The notes under the pieces: generated by a model
Databases searched by the model: none
What the model was told of the DNA's origin: nothing
The model's input: only the letters and a program-made list of their open reading frames with translations
Origin: Macrocystis pyrifera
Lineage: Eukaryota; Sar; Phaeophyceae; Laminariales; Laminariaceae
Assembly (NCBI GenBank): GCA_031763025.1
Contig: JASSKH010000035.1
Coordinates: forward strand, 4,066,320 to 4,130,319
Reading direction: 5' to 3'
Length of the DNA: 64,000 nt
Shown: positions 53,320 to 64,000 of the stretch, piece by piece
How positions within the stretch are numbered: the first letter of the stretch is position 1
Layout of the letters: every line of letters starts with the position of its first letter
Translations under genes and position numbers: made by a program

Positions 53320-54345
53320 GTATTCTTCCATTTTATCTCAACCCTTCCCAGCCTCTGTCTTTCCCGTTCAACCAACTGCATCCATCGCCGTCTATGACCC
53401 TCTTTCCCATCCCTCTCTTTAAAAATGCCAACGATTCGCCACCTCTCCACAAACCTCACAATTCCTCCGTTCAATCTTCCACTTTTTTGTTTCACGTATC
53501 GTGCTTCAGCTATGCTTGAAGTTTTATCGTACGCCTATTTTTATTTAATTGTACAATTTCGCTAGTCAGCTGTGAGTAACATATAGTGTTAGAGGGAATG
53601 GGGGGAGGGGTAACAGCAGGAGGGGTAGAGGGAACACCGTGCAAGTGTATAGGGGCAGGGGGGGGGGACAGGAGGAGTAGAAGGGAAACCGCGGTAGAAG
53701 AGAGTAGCAGAGAGACCGCAGATAGGGTAGCAAGGTACCAGGCCGACTAATAGGTTGGACGTTTCTTTGCTACTCGTACCGCCAACTGCTGCGGCCGTTC
53801 GGTATGCATTTTGATTTTTTTCCCTTCTTATCCTTATGAAATGAAAGAAGTACTACATAGTGGGTGGGTGACGAGCGTATTTTGGCCCACTCACTATTGC
53901 TCTTTTTACTTAGTTAAGTGTTCACCGGGATGCATAGTCCCCTTTTTCCTTCTCGTATCTTTCCCCTTGCACGTCCCTTTTGGCTCATGCTCGGGGTAAG
54001 TATGTATGTGTCTGAGCTTCGGCTTCCCATTTTATTTATTTATTTGGGATTCTTCTCCTTTTCTTTTTCTTTTTCTTGTTCTTTTTCGGTTTGGTTTTTT
54101 CGTTGCTTCTCTTTCTTTATGGTGTATTTTGGTTGCTGGCGTATGTATGTATGTTGTGTCGGCCGCACCTAGTGCGAAGGCATGGTATTACGTAGGCTAT
54201 TAATGCATTACGGTGTGTTATCTCTGTGTCGTAGTCTGTGACCACAGAGCTCGTATCTTTCTAGGGTGAAGAATCAGCACGGACACTGGGCTTGCTGGAT
54301 GTCGACGAGTAGAAGAACGGTTTATTGTGAAGAACACACACACAC
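53320..54345 (-). repeat. Putative solo LTR with internal insertion
   Basis: 53335-53495 and 54238-54320 match the putative LTR at 0.9-1.3 kb in order. The intervening 740 bp are not shared except for about 80 bp, so an unrelated 660-bp stretch lies between them. It ends in a (CA)n run (about 54333-54356). No internal retrotransposon genes adjoin it. Confidence 0.45.
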
Positions 54346-54880
54346 ACACACACACCACCGCTTGTTTTGTTGTATTTGTACGACCTGGTTCCAGCAAAAG
54401 ATGGATACCATTTCACTTGCGGGCCCTCGAACAATGAATACGTCGGATTACTCAGAAATACAGATGCTTGAGCACAGGAGGAGGAGCGCACCAACAGCGG
54501 CAACGCATCGATCGGTGATTTTGTTTTTTGGTAATTCGGAGCGGCACTTCGGGAGACGACAACCAGTTGAACGTTAGGATTGCTTGAGCAGGCGTCGAAG
54601 TTAAAAGGAAGAAATTTCAGGATATGAGATGTAGTACTCGCACAGAACATATTTTTGTTTCCTCTTTGGTGTGCAAACGATGACATATTACTTGAAGATT
54701 TGTATAAAATTCAGCCATTTTGATTGTTTTGAATTTTGAAAATATTTTTTCGACCAACCAGAAACCGGGGTTCCCAACAAAACTCCCAGCAAAACTCGTC
54801 GGCCTGGTTGAACAAACCCTCAATAATATTAGGTGTTTAGTACAGAATACACGTGTTCAAATACACGTAGTGTTTCATTA
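54346..54880. other. No supported gene
   Basis: No domain signal on either strand. ORFs are short and overlapping. Confidence 0.3.
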
Positions 54881-54884
54881 TGGT

Positions 54885-55990
54885 ATATTCCATGGGGTAC
54901 ACCACGGTGAGCTTATCCGTGCCAGGGGCTTCTCCACGAGACCATAGGGAAAATCATGGCATTCATACATGTGCCCAGGGTGTCATGGTCTTTCCCCTCG
55001 TGTAGCTGATGAATGGACATGGACACGGTGTGTCCCATGGGCTCTCCCATTGAATACACGTTGTGTCCCATGGGCTCTCCCGTTGAATATCCTATCAGTG
55101 GTCCATGGCATGCGCTCCGGGGTAACCATGGACGCACCAGTGCCTATGCCAGTGACAGCAGCAGTAGCGGTGTGTCCATGGAACAATCCATGAGACCGTC
55201 CGTGGAGTGTCCAACGCACCTCACCATGAACGTATACCATGCCAAACCCCATGGACGGTTTCGTTTCACGGAATGTGCCGTCGTAGTTCACGTTCCATGG
55301 GAAACGCCAAGGAAATTTCCGTTGAATGTGCCATGGGTCACTATGTCATATACCATGGAATAATGCTTTTGCGGGATGATCAATGGACCAAATATCCACG
55401 CGGACATCGTCGAGCGCCATAGTTGCATGGCGTGCCCCATGGTGCACCATGGACAAGATCACGTCACGATAGTGCCGGGGAATGTATCATGCATGGTATA
55501 CCACCAAGGATCCATGATCCATGGACTGCTGTACCGTGGTCCATTTCATGAAGCACGTTTTTTCAATGGGATGCGTCAGGAACAGGACGGTTAACCATGG
55601 TTGGGTCCATGGTGTGCCCGATGATGTGTGCAACAACTAAATTATTGATGTTGACCACATTCTTCACATATATTAGAATACTTGTGCAGCCCATGGAACA
55701 GTCCAATGGCCAAACCCATGGTTGACCATGATCAACCATGGAGCCCGCGAACATGCCACATGGGACGACCCATGGCATACCCGGTAGTTCATGGAAATTT
55801 TCATGGATGAACCCATGGGGTACGCCACGATTACCCAACGGTGTGTGCGTCATGGTTCACCACACGGACTGACCCATGGTCAATACTTTGTATGGTTCAC
55901 CATCGCACACACCACGGCATGCCCCACAGTTGAGGATAGAGTTAAGGTTAGGACTAGGCCATGGCGTCCCCATGGAACGCCCCACTCGAC
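54885..55990. repeat. CCATGG-saturated tract
   Basis: Over about 1.1 kb CCATGG or one-off variants (CCATGA, TCATGG, ACATGG) occur roughly every 25-40 bp, far above chance for a 6-mer, with varied spacers and no fixed period. GTGTCCCATGGGCTCTCCC is duplicated at 55029 and 55068. ORFs are translations of the motif. Confidence 0.85.
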
Positions 55991-56129
55991 ACAACATCTC
56001 CCTCGGGGGCGCAAGGCATTTTCATTTGTATTCAACTTATTTTCTAAGTCGAAAATCTCAACAAACATTTTCGGGTTCCAATCCTCTTGGGACGCACACA
56101 TACACCAACGCTGGATTATAAAATACTGC

Positions 56130-56310
56130 TTCGATCGGGTTGGACTGGGTTGGGTTGGGGCTTCGGTCGGGGTTGGGTGGAGGTGCGGCTGCACGGACGG
56201 GTTGAGTTGCGGTTACGTTGGGCTGGGGTTGGGTTGGGCCCACTCGAGTCACGATGAAACACTGATTCTGTTGGGCTGGGTTGGGTCAACTTGGGTTGCG
56301 TTAGGGTGCG
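56130..56310. repeat. GGGTTGG-type degenerate simple repeat
   Basis: Units of GGTTGGG, GGGTTGC and GGTCGGGGTT recur, interrupted by unique bases. Telomere-like only in a loose sense. Confidence 0.65.
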
Positions 56311-56985
56311 GTACAGGTATTTTCATTTTAGAATGTCGTTTTGTTTTGGGGATCTACCAATTATTACTTTATGGAAAGAATCAAGAGAATATTTAACACC
56401 TCCCCGGCTGGATGGCGTTGCTGCAGACCAACCATTGTCCCCAAAACTGAACTGACAATCGTAGGATACAAATGACTGACTGTTTGAGTAGAAGCGATAA
56501 AAAAAAAATGGTTCCCATCGGGCAATGGGCACGAAGGGTTTGCAATGAACGAAGCCGAAGTCGAAAGGGGTAATGCGCAGTGTAAGTACCTGAGGAGAGG
56601 GCGCGCACACCCACAGCACGCAATCCTTGGACCTTGTCCGTTAGACCTTGGTCGACAGGTCGTTATGGAAGCTCAGATGTATCCCAGCTCGATTGCAGTG
56701 ATGCAACCCGAGACAACTGCTTTCTCAATGACGAAATGGGAGAGAAATGGAAGTGATACGTGGGACAGCTGAGTGAGCCGGGAATGGCCGTCTTCGCTTT
56801 ACACACCAGGAGGTGGTGTTCTTTAAGGAGCTGTGGTCTGCCTGGAGCGCTTCCAGGCAAGTGAAACAAGTCGACCTGGCCAGGTTGGGACTACGAGTAC
56901 AAGTTTGTGTTGAGGTTTAGACCTTACCAATCTTGGGCTCCATTTTTGTTTTGGGCCTCACGCAGGTTCACTTAGCCTTTGTTGC
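56311..56985. other. No supported gene
   Basis: Overlapping ORFs on both strands (56545-56772 plus, 56663-56869 minus) have no recognisable domain. Confidence 0.3.
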
Positions 56986-56988
56986 ATA

Positions 56989-57013
56989 CCAGGTACCAGG
57001 TACCTGGTATCCT
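56989..57013. repeat. 25-bp palindrome built from TACCAGGTAC
   Basis: ATACCAGGTACC is inverted around a single A. Related TACCAGGTACC / GGTACCTGGTA pairs occur at 14468-14505. Confidence 0.8.
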
Positions 57014-58286
57014 CTTCATGAGTTACAGAAGGCTGTTGTTCATACAGGCAGACTAGAGGCTGCAGTACTTCTACTTGCTACAGTAGGATGTACTAGACCA
57101 AGGGCAGCAAACGCGCCTGGGGCTAGTCGTGGACTACTGCTGGCCCTGCTGTGCTCGACTTGTAATGCGGAGCGCTTGAATGTGATGTTCCTCGAGCTCT
57201 CTCTGCTAAATTTCTTACTGCGACATACTACGAAACAACTTTAACTTCGTACTTTTGGTCCGCACTTGGGAAATATGCTCAAGAAATCGAAGCTCAGTGC
57301 TTCACGAAAAAATAAGAAACTCGGTGTTAGAATTTAAGCTCAACCTGACCAACAAGTTAGGGAAGTAGACATATATGAAGCACCAGCGATCGATATCCAC
57401 CCGGGATAAGGAGGGCATGGAAAAAATAGCCGAGGGAACAGATTTTGAGAGCGCAGCGAGACGAGAAACTGTCCTATAGAACATGCAGCGGTTGATGAGA
57501 GCCCAGAATATAAGAAACTGCCGTGTAAGAAATGCACCGGTTGCACAGAACCTGGTAAGAAAGAAACCTTACATTTTAAGACATACCAGGTGTCGATGGT
57601 GTGTGCGTCGTATACTCTAAGGCATTGAGCCTCGACGCCAGAGGTCTGACATGTGTGACGACGATGTTGTTCTGTGAGGTGGTGGAAGTTTCCCAACGCG
57701 CCACCGGAGACGGTTCTCCGATCGCGTGCAATCGTCGTGTCCGTGCGTCCCGTAAGCGTTGTTGCTGGCTGCATGGAGAAACCACTACGCAACACGCCAT
57801 ACGATTTTGTTCTATCTATTTACGCAGGTATGTAAAGTCATACGCGGGTGCGTAAAGTCGCGAGGTGGTCTTTGGCCAAGCTTCCCTTCCGCGTCTTCAA
57901 GCAGAACGATGCATCGGAGGGGCTCATGGACCGAGAGAGGGAAACGGAAGGTGACACTCAGGTGGAATTCTACACAACGTGTTCGCCCCATTTTTAATGC
58001 GGTGCTTGCGTAGTGTTCCCTTGGTCGAATTTGGGTTAGAGTATTTTATTTCATATTCCAACTCCGGTTTGTCTTTGTGTAGGTGAACAAAAGAGGTGCT
58101 ACTATTTTTCTCCTTCTCCTGTCGTCCCCTTTCGCACCCCTTCCACCCCCCCTTCTGACAACTGCGCTTTCTTACCAAATAAACACACCCTGTTACTGCA
58201 ACGTCGCGTTAAGCAGGTCAAGAGCCCAGGGACTTGACAAGGTAAATTCTGTTCGTAGAGGGTCAACGGACTGTTGAACGCAACAG
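57014..58286. other. Possible upstream exons of the 58.3-58.96 kb gene
   Basis: On the plus strand, about 57855-57958 reads SLAKLPFRVFKQNDASEGLM then DRERETEGDTQ and ends at CAG/GTGGAA. It looks coding, but its phase does not match the next exon, so another small exon or a different donor would be needed. The rest shows nothing recognisable. Confidence 0.25.
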
Positions 58287-58401
58287 CCGAGTTGGCGGCA
58301 AGTACTACGTAGCCAGCGTGGAAGTTCAGCCGTGGGGCTCTGATCTCTACACCTTCCATGGCGCCGTGGTAAATACCCACTTCAAGGCCGGGGACCAAAA
58401 G
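58287..58401 (+). CDS. Hypothetical gene, internal exon
   Basis: Bordered by an acceptor (GAACGCAACAG ending 58286) and a donor (AAG/GTGAGA at 58402). After one base completing a split codon it reads RVGGKYYVASVEVQPWGSDL then YTFHGAVVNTHFKAGDQK. The phrase is coding-like, with Gly/aromatic alternation suggestive of beta strands, and ends in phase 0. No family is recognised. Confidence 0.5.
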
Positions 58402-58835
58402 GTGAGAAGTACGCAGGGTACCTGTTGAACAGCAACGCTGCGAAAGCTTTCTTACATCGTTTTCATTGCATGATGGGTGTTTTGCTATGTTCTACTCTTG
58501 TTGCCGCTGTTGGGGTATTGTTTCTGAACTTTCAGCTGGTCTCCGCAGTAGATCGTTGACGCCGGCAATTTGAATAAACGCGTCATGCGGACTTGTTTGT
58601 AGTTCTTGTGATTGCGTTCGCCATCCGACAATGTGCGGCATGAGCTTCAACGTTGAACACTGAGAAACAAAAAGCATTCCCCGAAAAAGAAAACCAAGGG
58701 AAACCGAAACAAAATGGGAATCTATGCACGTGGTCTTACTCCCTTCTGTGCTCATTCTGCTTTACCTCTATCTAATTCTTTAACTGTCCTTGCTCCTTCC
58801 TTCTCATTACATTTTCGTTTGCGATCGTTAAAGAG

Positions 58836-58961
58836 GACAAGGACTTCATGCTCCTGGGATTCATGCCGCATGCCGGATTTTTGTTCTTGTCATGGACGGA
58901 ACGCTCCGTATTGCCGCAACGGCTAGGGACAAGCGGCGGCATGCACGGATGTTGGGACTGA
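58836..58961 (+). CDS. Hypothetical gene, probable terminal exon
   Basis: After AAAGAG (acceptor) the phase-0 frame reads DKDFMLLGFMPHAGFLFLSW then TERSVLPQRLGTSGGMHGCW and ends in TGA at 58959. Phase agrees with the donor at 58401, giving a 434-bp intron. The acceptor has a moderate pyrimidine tract. Unknown family. Confidence 0.45.
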   Translation, partial: DKDFMLLGFMPHAGFLFLSWTERSVLPQRLGTSGGMHGCWD

Positions 58962-59110
58962 GATTAGGACGGGGGTGGGAGCGGGGGCAGGATCGGGTAC
59001 GGGGGCGGGAGCAGGCGTGGCGCTGAGAGTGGCGTTTCCAGTCAGTCGAGACCTCTGCAGAGGGTGGTGTGGGGAGAAGCGCGGCGGGGGCAGGGGTGGG
59101 GGTGGTGGCG
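58962..59110. repeat. G-rich (GGGGGCGGGAGC)-type tract
   Basis: Closely spaced runs of 3-6 G that could form quadruplexes. Minus-strand ORFs through it are Pro/Thr/Ala repeats. Confidence 0.75.
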
Positions 59111-60916
59111 GGAGCTGAGGTTTTGCAATCCAGCCTACCCAAGCCCACGCAACGGATAGTCTTGGACGTAGCATGGGGGGAAGCTCCGGGTAGTGTAGAG
59201 GGTTTGCATCCATCTGAACTTTGCAGGCGATGCCGGTTGGGTATTGGCTGCTTAAATGCTGTACATAGAAAATTAAAGGTATGCCAGTACTATGTATATG
59301 CTCAATGAGCTTGTTGTGATGCGTTTTTTATCGCTTATTTGTGGGTATGTGATGTGTAGGAAGGGACGCGGCATGTTGTTCCTGTTTTGATTCGTTCTAG
59401 CGAGTAGTTCTTGCGGGTATTGTTACTGGTTGGATGATATCTGGTATGTGCTTTTGTCGATGAGGCGTGTTGTCGATGAGGCGTGTTTTATATATTCGTT
59501 GTTCGGGGTGTTTGGCGTTCACTCTTATGCCGTGCTGCTTCGTTGTGATGATTAATGTACGGTATTGTATACGTAGCTCTTACCCTGCTACGACTATATG
59601 TACTACTGTTGTGCAGAATGTGTTCATGTGTGTGTACGCGCGTATCTGTTGCAGGGAGTACAATGCTGTTTGAGAATAGAGGCACTGTTTGTTCCATTGA
59701 AGTCAGTTCTGCGTTTTGTCGTACGGCGAACGAACCACCTGATCACACTAATAAACTGCTGTGACGAGTTAACGCCGAGGGAGAGCAGCGACCAAGGCCG
59801 TTTTATGCCTTTGGCTTGAACGCCTCTTCATAGCGGCGTGCGTGAGGCTTCCTCCATTTAGTGTTTGACTGCTGTTGTGTGTCTGTCAGTGTGCTCGTTT
59901 GTCCGTGCCGGAAGATAGCTCCGTCCATGCCTTATTTTTATCAGCGCGACACCTGCAGAGCGCCGGTTCCAACGAGCACCGGTTGCACAGAAGCAGGCAT
60001 GCACACGGTAGCCCGTGGGCCTGGTCTCCTTTCAAACTCTCCAGCGGTTGGACACCGTCGTGTTCAGTTTATATCACACTTTAATTGGTTATGTCATTTG
60101 GCTACAATGCATAGCACCGCAGCAGCTTTTCTGCGAGGGGGGGGGGGGGCATCATTATCATATTGATTGTACTCCTCCTGTGTCTTTTAGTGCTATGAGA
60201 AAACTACGACCTACTGCTAATCATACTCAACGCATACTGTACATATGAAAGGTGCTCCGGTGTCATACTCGCGGAGGAAAGTACTATCTGTTAGAAATGC
60301 TACCACTACTCTTGTTACTGCTACTATAGGCGTACCTACCGTCGTATTTTTCACTACGGTGGTTGTACCAATAGGCATTACCACAGCATTTCGTATTAAT
60401 AATGCACCACCACTTATTCCATTTCTATTACTGCTGTACCTACGCCTACTGACCAAAAGAGGGCGATGATGGACCCTCTTTGACAATATTTCCCCTGGTA
60501 CAACACGCAGACAAACCTACAGCAGATGAGTGGAGTGTTGCAGGAGTACTGCTACTGCTGTACGACGTTGTAACCAGCCCTGAAGCGCATATTTATACAG
60601 CAAATCCATGCTACGGCGGTGTTTCGAGAGTTAGTCGTGTTTTGCTTTGTGCAAAAGCGTATTGCACAGCAACACACAACATAGTACACGCAGACACAAG
60701 TCTGAACACAGGTCTGCACACAACTGGGCCACTTTGGCCCAGCGAAGGACACGAGGTCAGGCCTGGCAAGAACCCACGAAGTGTGGCAGTTGAGAGTTTT
60801 TTTGGGCCCTATATCATACGACGATATCCAGTGTGATAAGCATGTCGTAATTTTTCTAACATTTCAGCGATTATTAAAAACAATCGCTGGAGAAATTGTA
60901 AGTATCATATTAAACC
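59111..60916. other. No supported gene
   Basis: ORFs up to about 118 aa on both strands are without domain signals. A poly-G run lies at about 60137-60149. Confidence 0.35.
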
Positions 60917-60917
60917 G

Positions 60918-60982
60918 AATGGGCAAAATGGGCAACATGCCCATCGGTGCCCATCGAGTGCCCATTGCCCATTTTTTACTTG
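60918..60982. repeat. TGGGCA/TGCCCA inverted-repeat cluster
   Basis: AAATGGGCAA pairs with TTGCCCATTT, and between them GCCCATCGGTGCCCATCGAG repeats GCCCATCG. It can fold as a hairpin. Confidence 0.7.
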
Positions 60983-62442
60983 AAAACTCGAATTTTTCAT
61001 TTTTTCAGTAACCCAAATACCTCCCCCTCCCCCCGGAGACGCAATACAGGACTTTGACGTCTGTTTGTTTTATGATTGGCTGGTCGAGGCCTCTGGTTGG
61101 GCATCGATACGAGAACGAGTATGAAATAAAAGGGGTGAAGGTACTCTAGAATTAGGTTGGGATACGTGCGAATGATGTGAGCTCAATGACTGCACGAAGA
61201 TCCTTCGCCCATGTGCACCGTTTGGACGTAATTTCGTATTATATACAGGAAGAGGATTGATAATCCCACTCTATTGCTGAGTTTGGCATTGCGTCGGTCT
61301 GAAGCTGGCAGAACCGAGCAAGTACAAGTACAGCAGAAAGATGTGTACGTGTTGAACCCTTGTGCCCGACTACAGCAACACGTCTGTTTGCGGCGTTTCA
61401 CATATTTACATCTTTGCATGCGGGTAACTCGTTTTTGAGTTGTTGGGTTGATGAGTACCAGCTGCTGTGTAGCACGACCCGCGCCACTTGTTACGTCCCA
61501 AAAGGCAAGATATTTGCGGACGGAGTGATATAAATTATACGAGTACAGCAGAAGTAGTATGGTACTGAGAGCGAAACATCAGAGTATACATGACACAGAC
61601 TTGAGTAAAATAGTGACTGGAATGCGGAGAGCAACACCCCCTCGTCCAGCGTCTGTTGCTCCGGTACTACTGCTGATGACGGTAGAGTTATGGGTATGAG
61701 CTGAGACGAAAACAGTTTGCTTGGCACTGCTGTATATGTTCATGAAGTACGTACTGCAGTATACAGAGGTCGTGGAATACATGGGTTTGATGTGGGACCA
61801 GGTATTCTCGTCGACAGGTAACTGTTATTTGCAGTAGCATTTGAGAAGTTTAACTATAGTGGTAAAGAGTAGTTTGCAAGCTGTGAATGCGTAAAAAGAG
61901 CAAAACACCGAATGCAGACCTAATCGCTCGAATGCACGTCTCATCCCTTGTGTGTACCGGGTCAATGCTGCGGAGGTGTCGTTTGATTTCACCCATTAGG
62001 ATAAGCTGGATGACCCGAGCTGCGGTGACGCCATGAGACCGAACGGAGAGGCAGCCGCGGCGGAGGCAACAGCAGTAGTGTTCGGGGCATTGGGGTGATT
62101 CTTATTGAAATGTGGTTGACTGTGAATCTGGATGAATATTTTCATTGTGTTTTTTGAAATGTTTTTCTTGGTCGATTTGGATTCCGCGAGAGTTATTGTT
62201 TTCGAGTAGTTTCAACGTCAATAAAATTTCAGTGACAAGGAATGTATGTTATCTCGCATTACCGTCGCGATCTGTGTATCTATGGCGGGAGTAGGGGACA
62301 AGAGGAGACTCTTGTCCGGAGGAACGGGGTTCCTTGCGATCTCTGGCATTTAATTTCTTGGCTTAATTTTTATTTTCGATGAGTATGGCTACTGCTGTGA
62401 TATTTTCTATGATTGCGTTAATTTCTCATGAAATAGAAGGAG
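60983..62442. other. No supported gene
   Basis: Nothing recognisable before the Copia relic. The region just upstream may be undetected decayed retrotransposon. Confidence 0.3.
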
Positions 62443-63060
62443 ATATATGAACAGTTTTGCAGGGATCTGGGGGAGATGGTGCCTGTTAAAGACTTGGGCC
62501 CGCTCAGCTGGTATTCGGGTTGTGTTTATGAGAGACATTGGGAGTCGGGGCGTTTGACTATTTCCCAGGAGAACTACGCGTTGGAGCTAGCGGAGGAGTA
62601 TAATATTGAGTGGGGAAAGAGTGTGCCGCTTGGTATTGGAGTTGGAGTGAGACTTGGAGAGTTTGATGTTGATGAGGAGGATGCGTGTGAGCCTTTTCGT
62701 GAACTGATTGTATCGCTGATGTGGCTGGCGACGATGACGAGGCCAGGCATAGCAAATGCAGTTCGCGCGATAGGGAGGTACTGTGCCCACCCGAAGCTGA
62801 GGCATTGGGAAGCAGCGCGAGATGTTTTGGGATATGTGAGGAGAACGAGTTCGTTGGGGATTTCGTTTGAGAAGGGGAGTGCAATGGGGTTGAGTATGCA
62901 GTCGTTTGCATATTGATGTGCGCCACCACTTTCTGAGGGAGTTGATGGAGAGGGACGAGATCAAGGTGATTTAAGTGCCGTCGGCGTATCAACATGCCGA
63001 TATTCTCACGAAGGTACTAAACAGGGAGGCGTTTGAATTCCACAGGGGCATTGTCATGAA
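62443..63060 (+). pseudogene. Copia retrotransposon relic: RT end and RNase H tail
   Basis: From about 62443 the frame reads IYEQFCRDLGEMVPVKDLGP and LSWYSGC, then CEPFRELIVSLMWLATMTRP and IANAVRAIGRYCAHPKLRHW and ends near GISFEKGS. This is the conserved C-terminal part of Copia (Ty1-type) reverse transcriptase and the entry to RNase H. After 62903 a different frame gives LHIDVRHHFLRELMERDEIK, a TAA at 62972, then PSAYQHADILTKVLNREAFE, the end of Copia RNase H. The middle of RNase H, with most catalytic residues, is deleted. Integrase, protease and Gag are not present in the window upstream. The element is inactive. Confidence 0.85.
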
Positions 63061-64000
63061 TATTTGGAGTGAGGGATGGTGTTTTATGTGTTGTTTTTGT
63101 TTTGGACTGTATGTGTTGAAGACTGATTGAACGTGTTATTGTGGTGATATTTTGGATCATAAAGAGTCTTGAAATTGTGGTATCTAATTGCAAGTAGTGC
63201 CACATCGTTTGGGATTCAGACTTAATTGTGTGATGATTTGATTATTGCTGGTGTGGCATGTGCCACCTTACCTAATGTGTTTGGTTTTCAGAGTCCTGGG
63301 GATTTCTTGTGTTCTCTTTTTATGTGATGATATTCTTGGGGAGGAATTATATGTTTGATATTTGACTTGGATTCGTGAGGCGGAAAACTTGTGTCGAGGA
63401 CACTGCAGTAGTATGTGCTCGATAGTGGATTTTATGGGGAGGAATCAAGAGAGCATAAAGAAGGAAAGACATATAGGGGAGTGTTGGACAGGACACTTTC
63501 TCTGTGTGATAACTTAGCGTTACTTTGTGGGTGTGTTTCATGATTGAACGATTTGTGTTTGAAATTGAGACTGATGGAAATGATGATGGATTGATCACCC
63601 GTTATTTGGCGACATTATATTGAATTTGAATTGAGTTGTTTGTGATTTGAGGATGACCGATATGATAGAGACAGGTTGTGCTGAGAAGTTTGAAATCGTA
63701 TTAAAAAGTGATCGGGGATCTACCTGAGGCTATAGTTTGAGTTTACAATTGTCTAGTCTACGGACTATTGTACTTTGTGGGGTGTCTTGCCTGTTGACTA
63801 TAGTTTTGAGAAGGCATGATTTTATCTGGAGTATAGTACGGAGGGTATATTATGGTTTTTTTCATGTTATTGCATTGATATAAAGGAAAGTGATGGCACG
63901 AGCAGGGGGAGTGAAATATGTACTCATGACATCACTCACCTTGCGACAGCAATAATAATTATTCGGAGATTTGGTACGGAGATCTGGGTTTGGTACGGAG
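63061..64000. other. Region 3' of the Copia relic, possible LTR, unresolved
   Basis: T/G-rich sequence without ORFs. A 3' LTR would be expected here but its ends cannot be defined without a second copy. Confidence 0.3.

Noticed and set aside
54969..55853. ORFs in the CCATGG tract
   Set aside because: The high ATG/CAT content makes starts frequent. No domain, and frames on both strands are open equally.
62558..62995. Minus-strand ORFs over the Copia relic
   Set aside because: The plus strand carries clear Copia RT/RNase H motifs. The opposite frames are shadows.

Overview
This is a eukaryotic window that is poor in genes and very rich in repeats. Three spliced host-type loci can be read: a sulfotransferase-like gene on the minus strand (49499 down to 46858), a short two-exon C-terminus on the minus strand (51230 to 50864), and two or three exons of an unrecognised plus-strand gene (58287 to 58961). 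Introns with GT..AG borders, reverse-transcribing elements of several classes and abundant CAG/CTG-type tracts rule out a prokaryote. The mix of tyrosine-recombinase (DIRS/Ngaro-like) retroelements, Copia, LINE and Harbinger elements with a membrane-anchored sulfotransferase suggests a brown alga or related stramenopile. That assignment is inference and was not checked against any database.

Layout. 0-3.4 kb: a probable LTR element running off the left edge, then a long ACTTCCA-motif array with a 295-bp terminal-inverted-repeat element that carries interstitial telomere repeats. 4-8 kb: dispersed repeat copies and a 22-residue-repeat protein ORF with a frameshift at a G run. 8.7-13.7 kb: a Harbinger-like DNA transposon (8688-10463) and a cluster of adjacent and nested inverted-repeat elements. 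14.0 kb: a perfect 84-bp palindrome containing a tRNA-like D-arm. 20-28 kb: five-member TA-flanked MITE family (two further copies at 53 kb), a tRNA-derived SINE family (three copies), a LINE 3' end, poly-G tracts and a second ACTTCCA array. 26.9-31.4 kb: degraded duplicated coding segments and degenerate tandem repeats.

The most remarkable object is a roughly 8.3-kb tyrosine-recombinase retrotransposon (31637-39910). Its 404-bp left end recurs twice on the right in a B-A-B-A-B split-direct-repeat array, about one unit more than the usual arrangement. Its B repeats carry hairpin arrays with a compensatory base-pair change, its 5' part holds a 235-bp satellite, and its coding region is frameshifted with A29 and T42 runs. 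The reverse transcriptase palm is missing, so the element is probably non-autonomous.

40.5-46 kb holds a segmental duplication and a seven-copy complex repeat array whose family has an outlier at 7.9 kb. 46.8-51.2 kb is the host-gene island. 52-56 kb has a 229-bp tandem duplication, a tRNA-like sequence, two MITEs in tandem, a probable solo LTR, and a 1.1-kb tract saturated with CCATGG palindromes. 62.4-63.1 kb is a Copia relic with a deleted RNase H. Coordinates of repeats were found by eye and their edges are approximate unless a duplicated target site is given.
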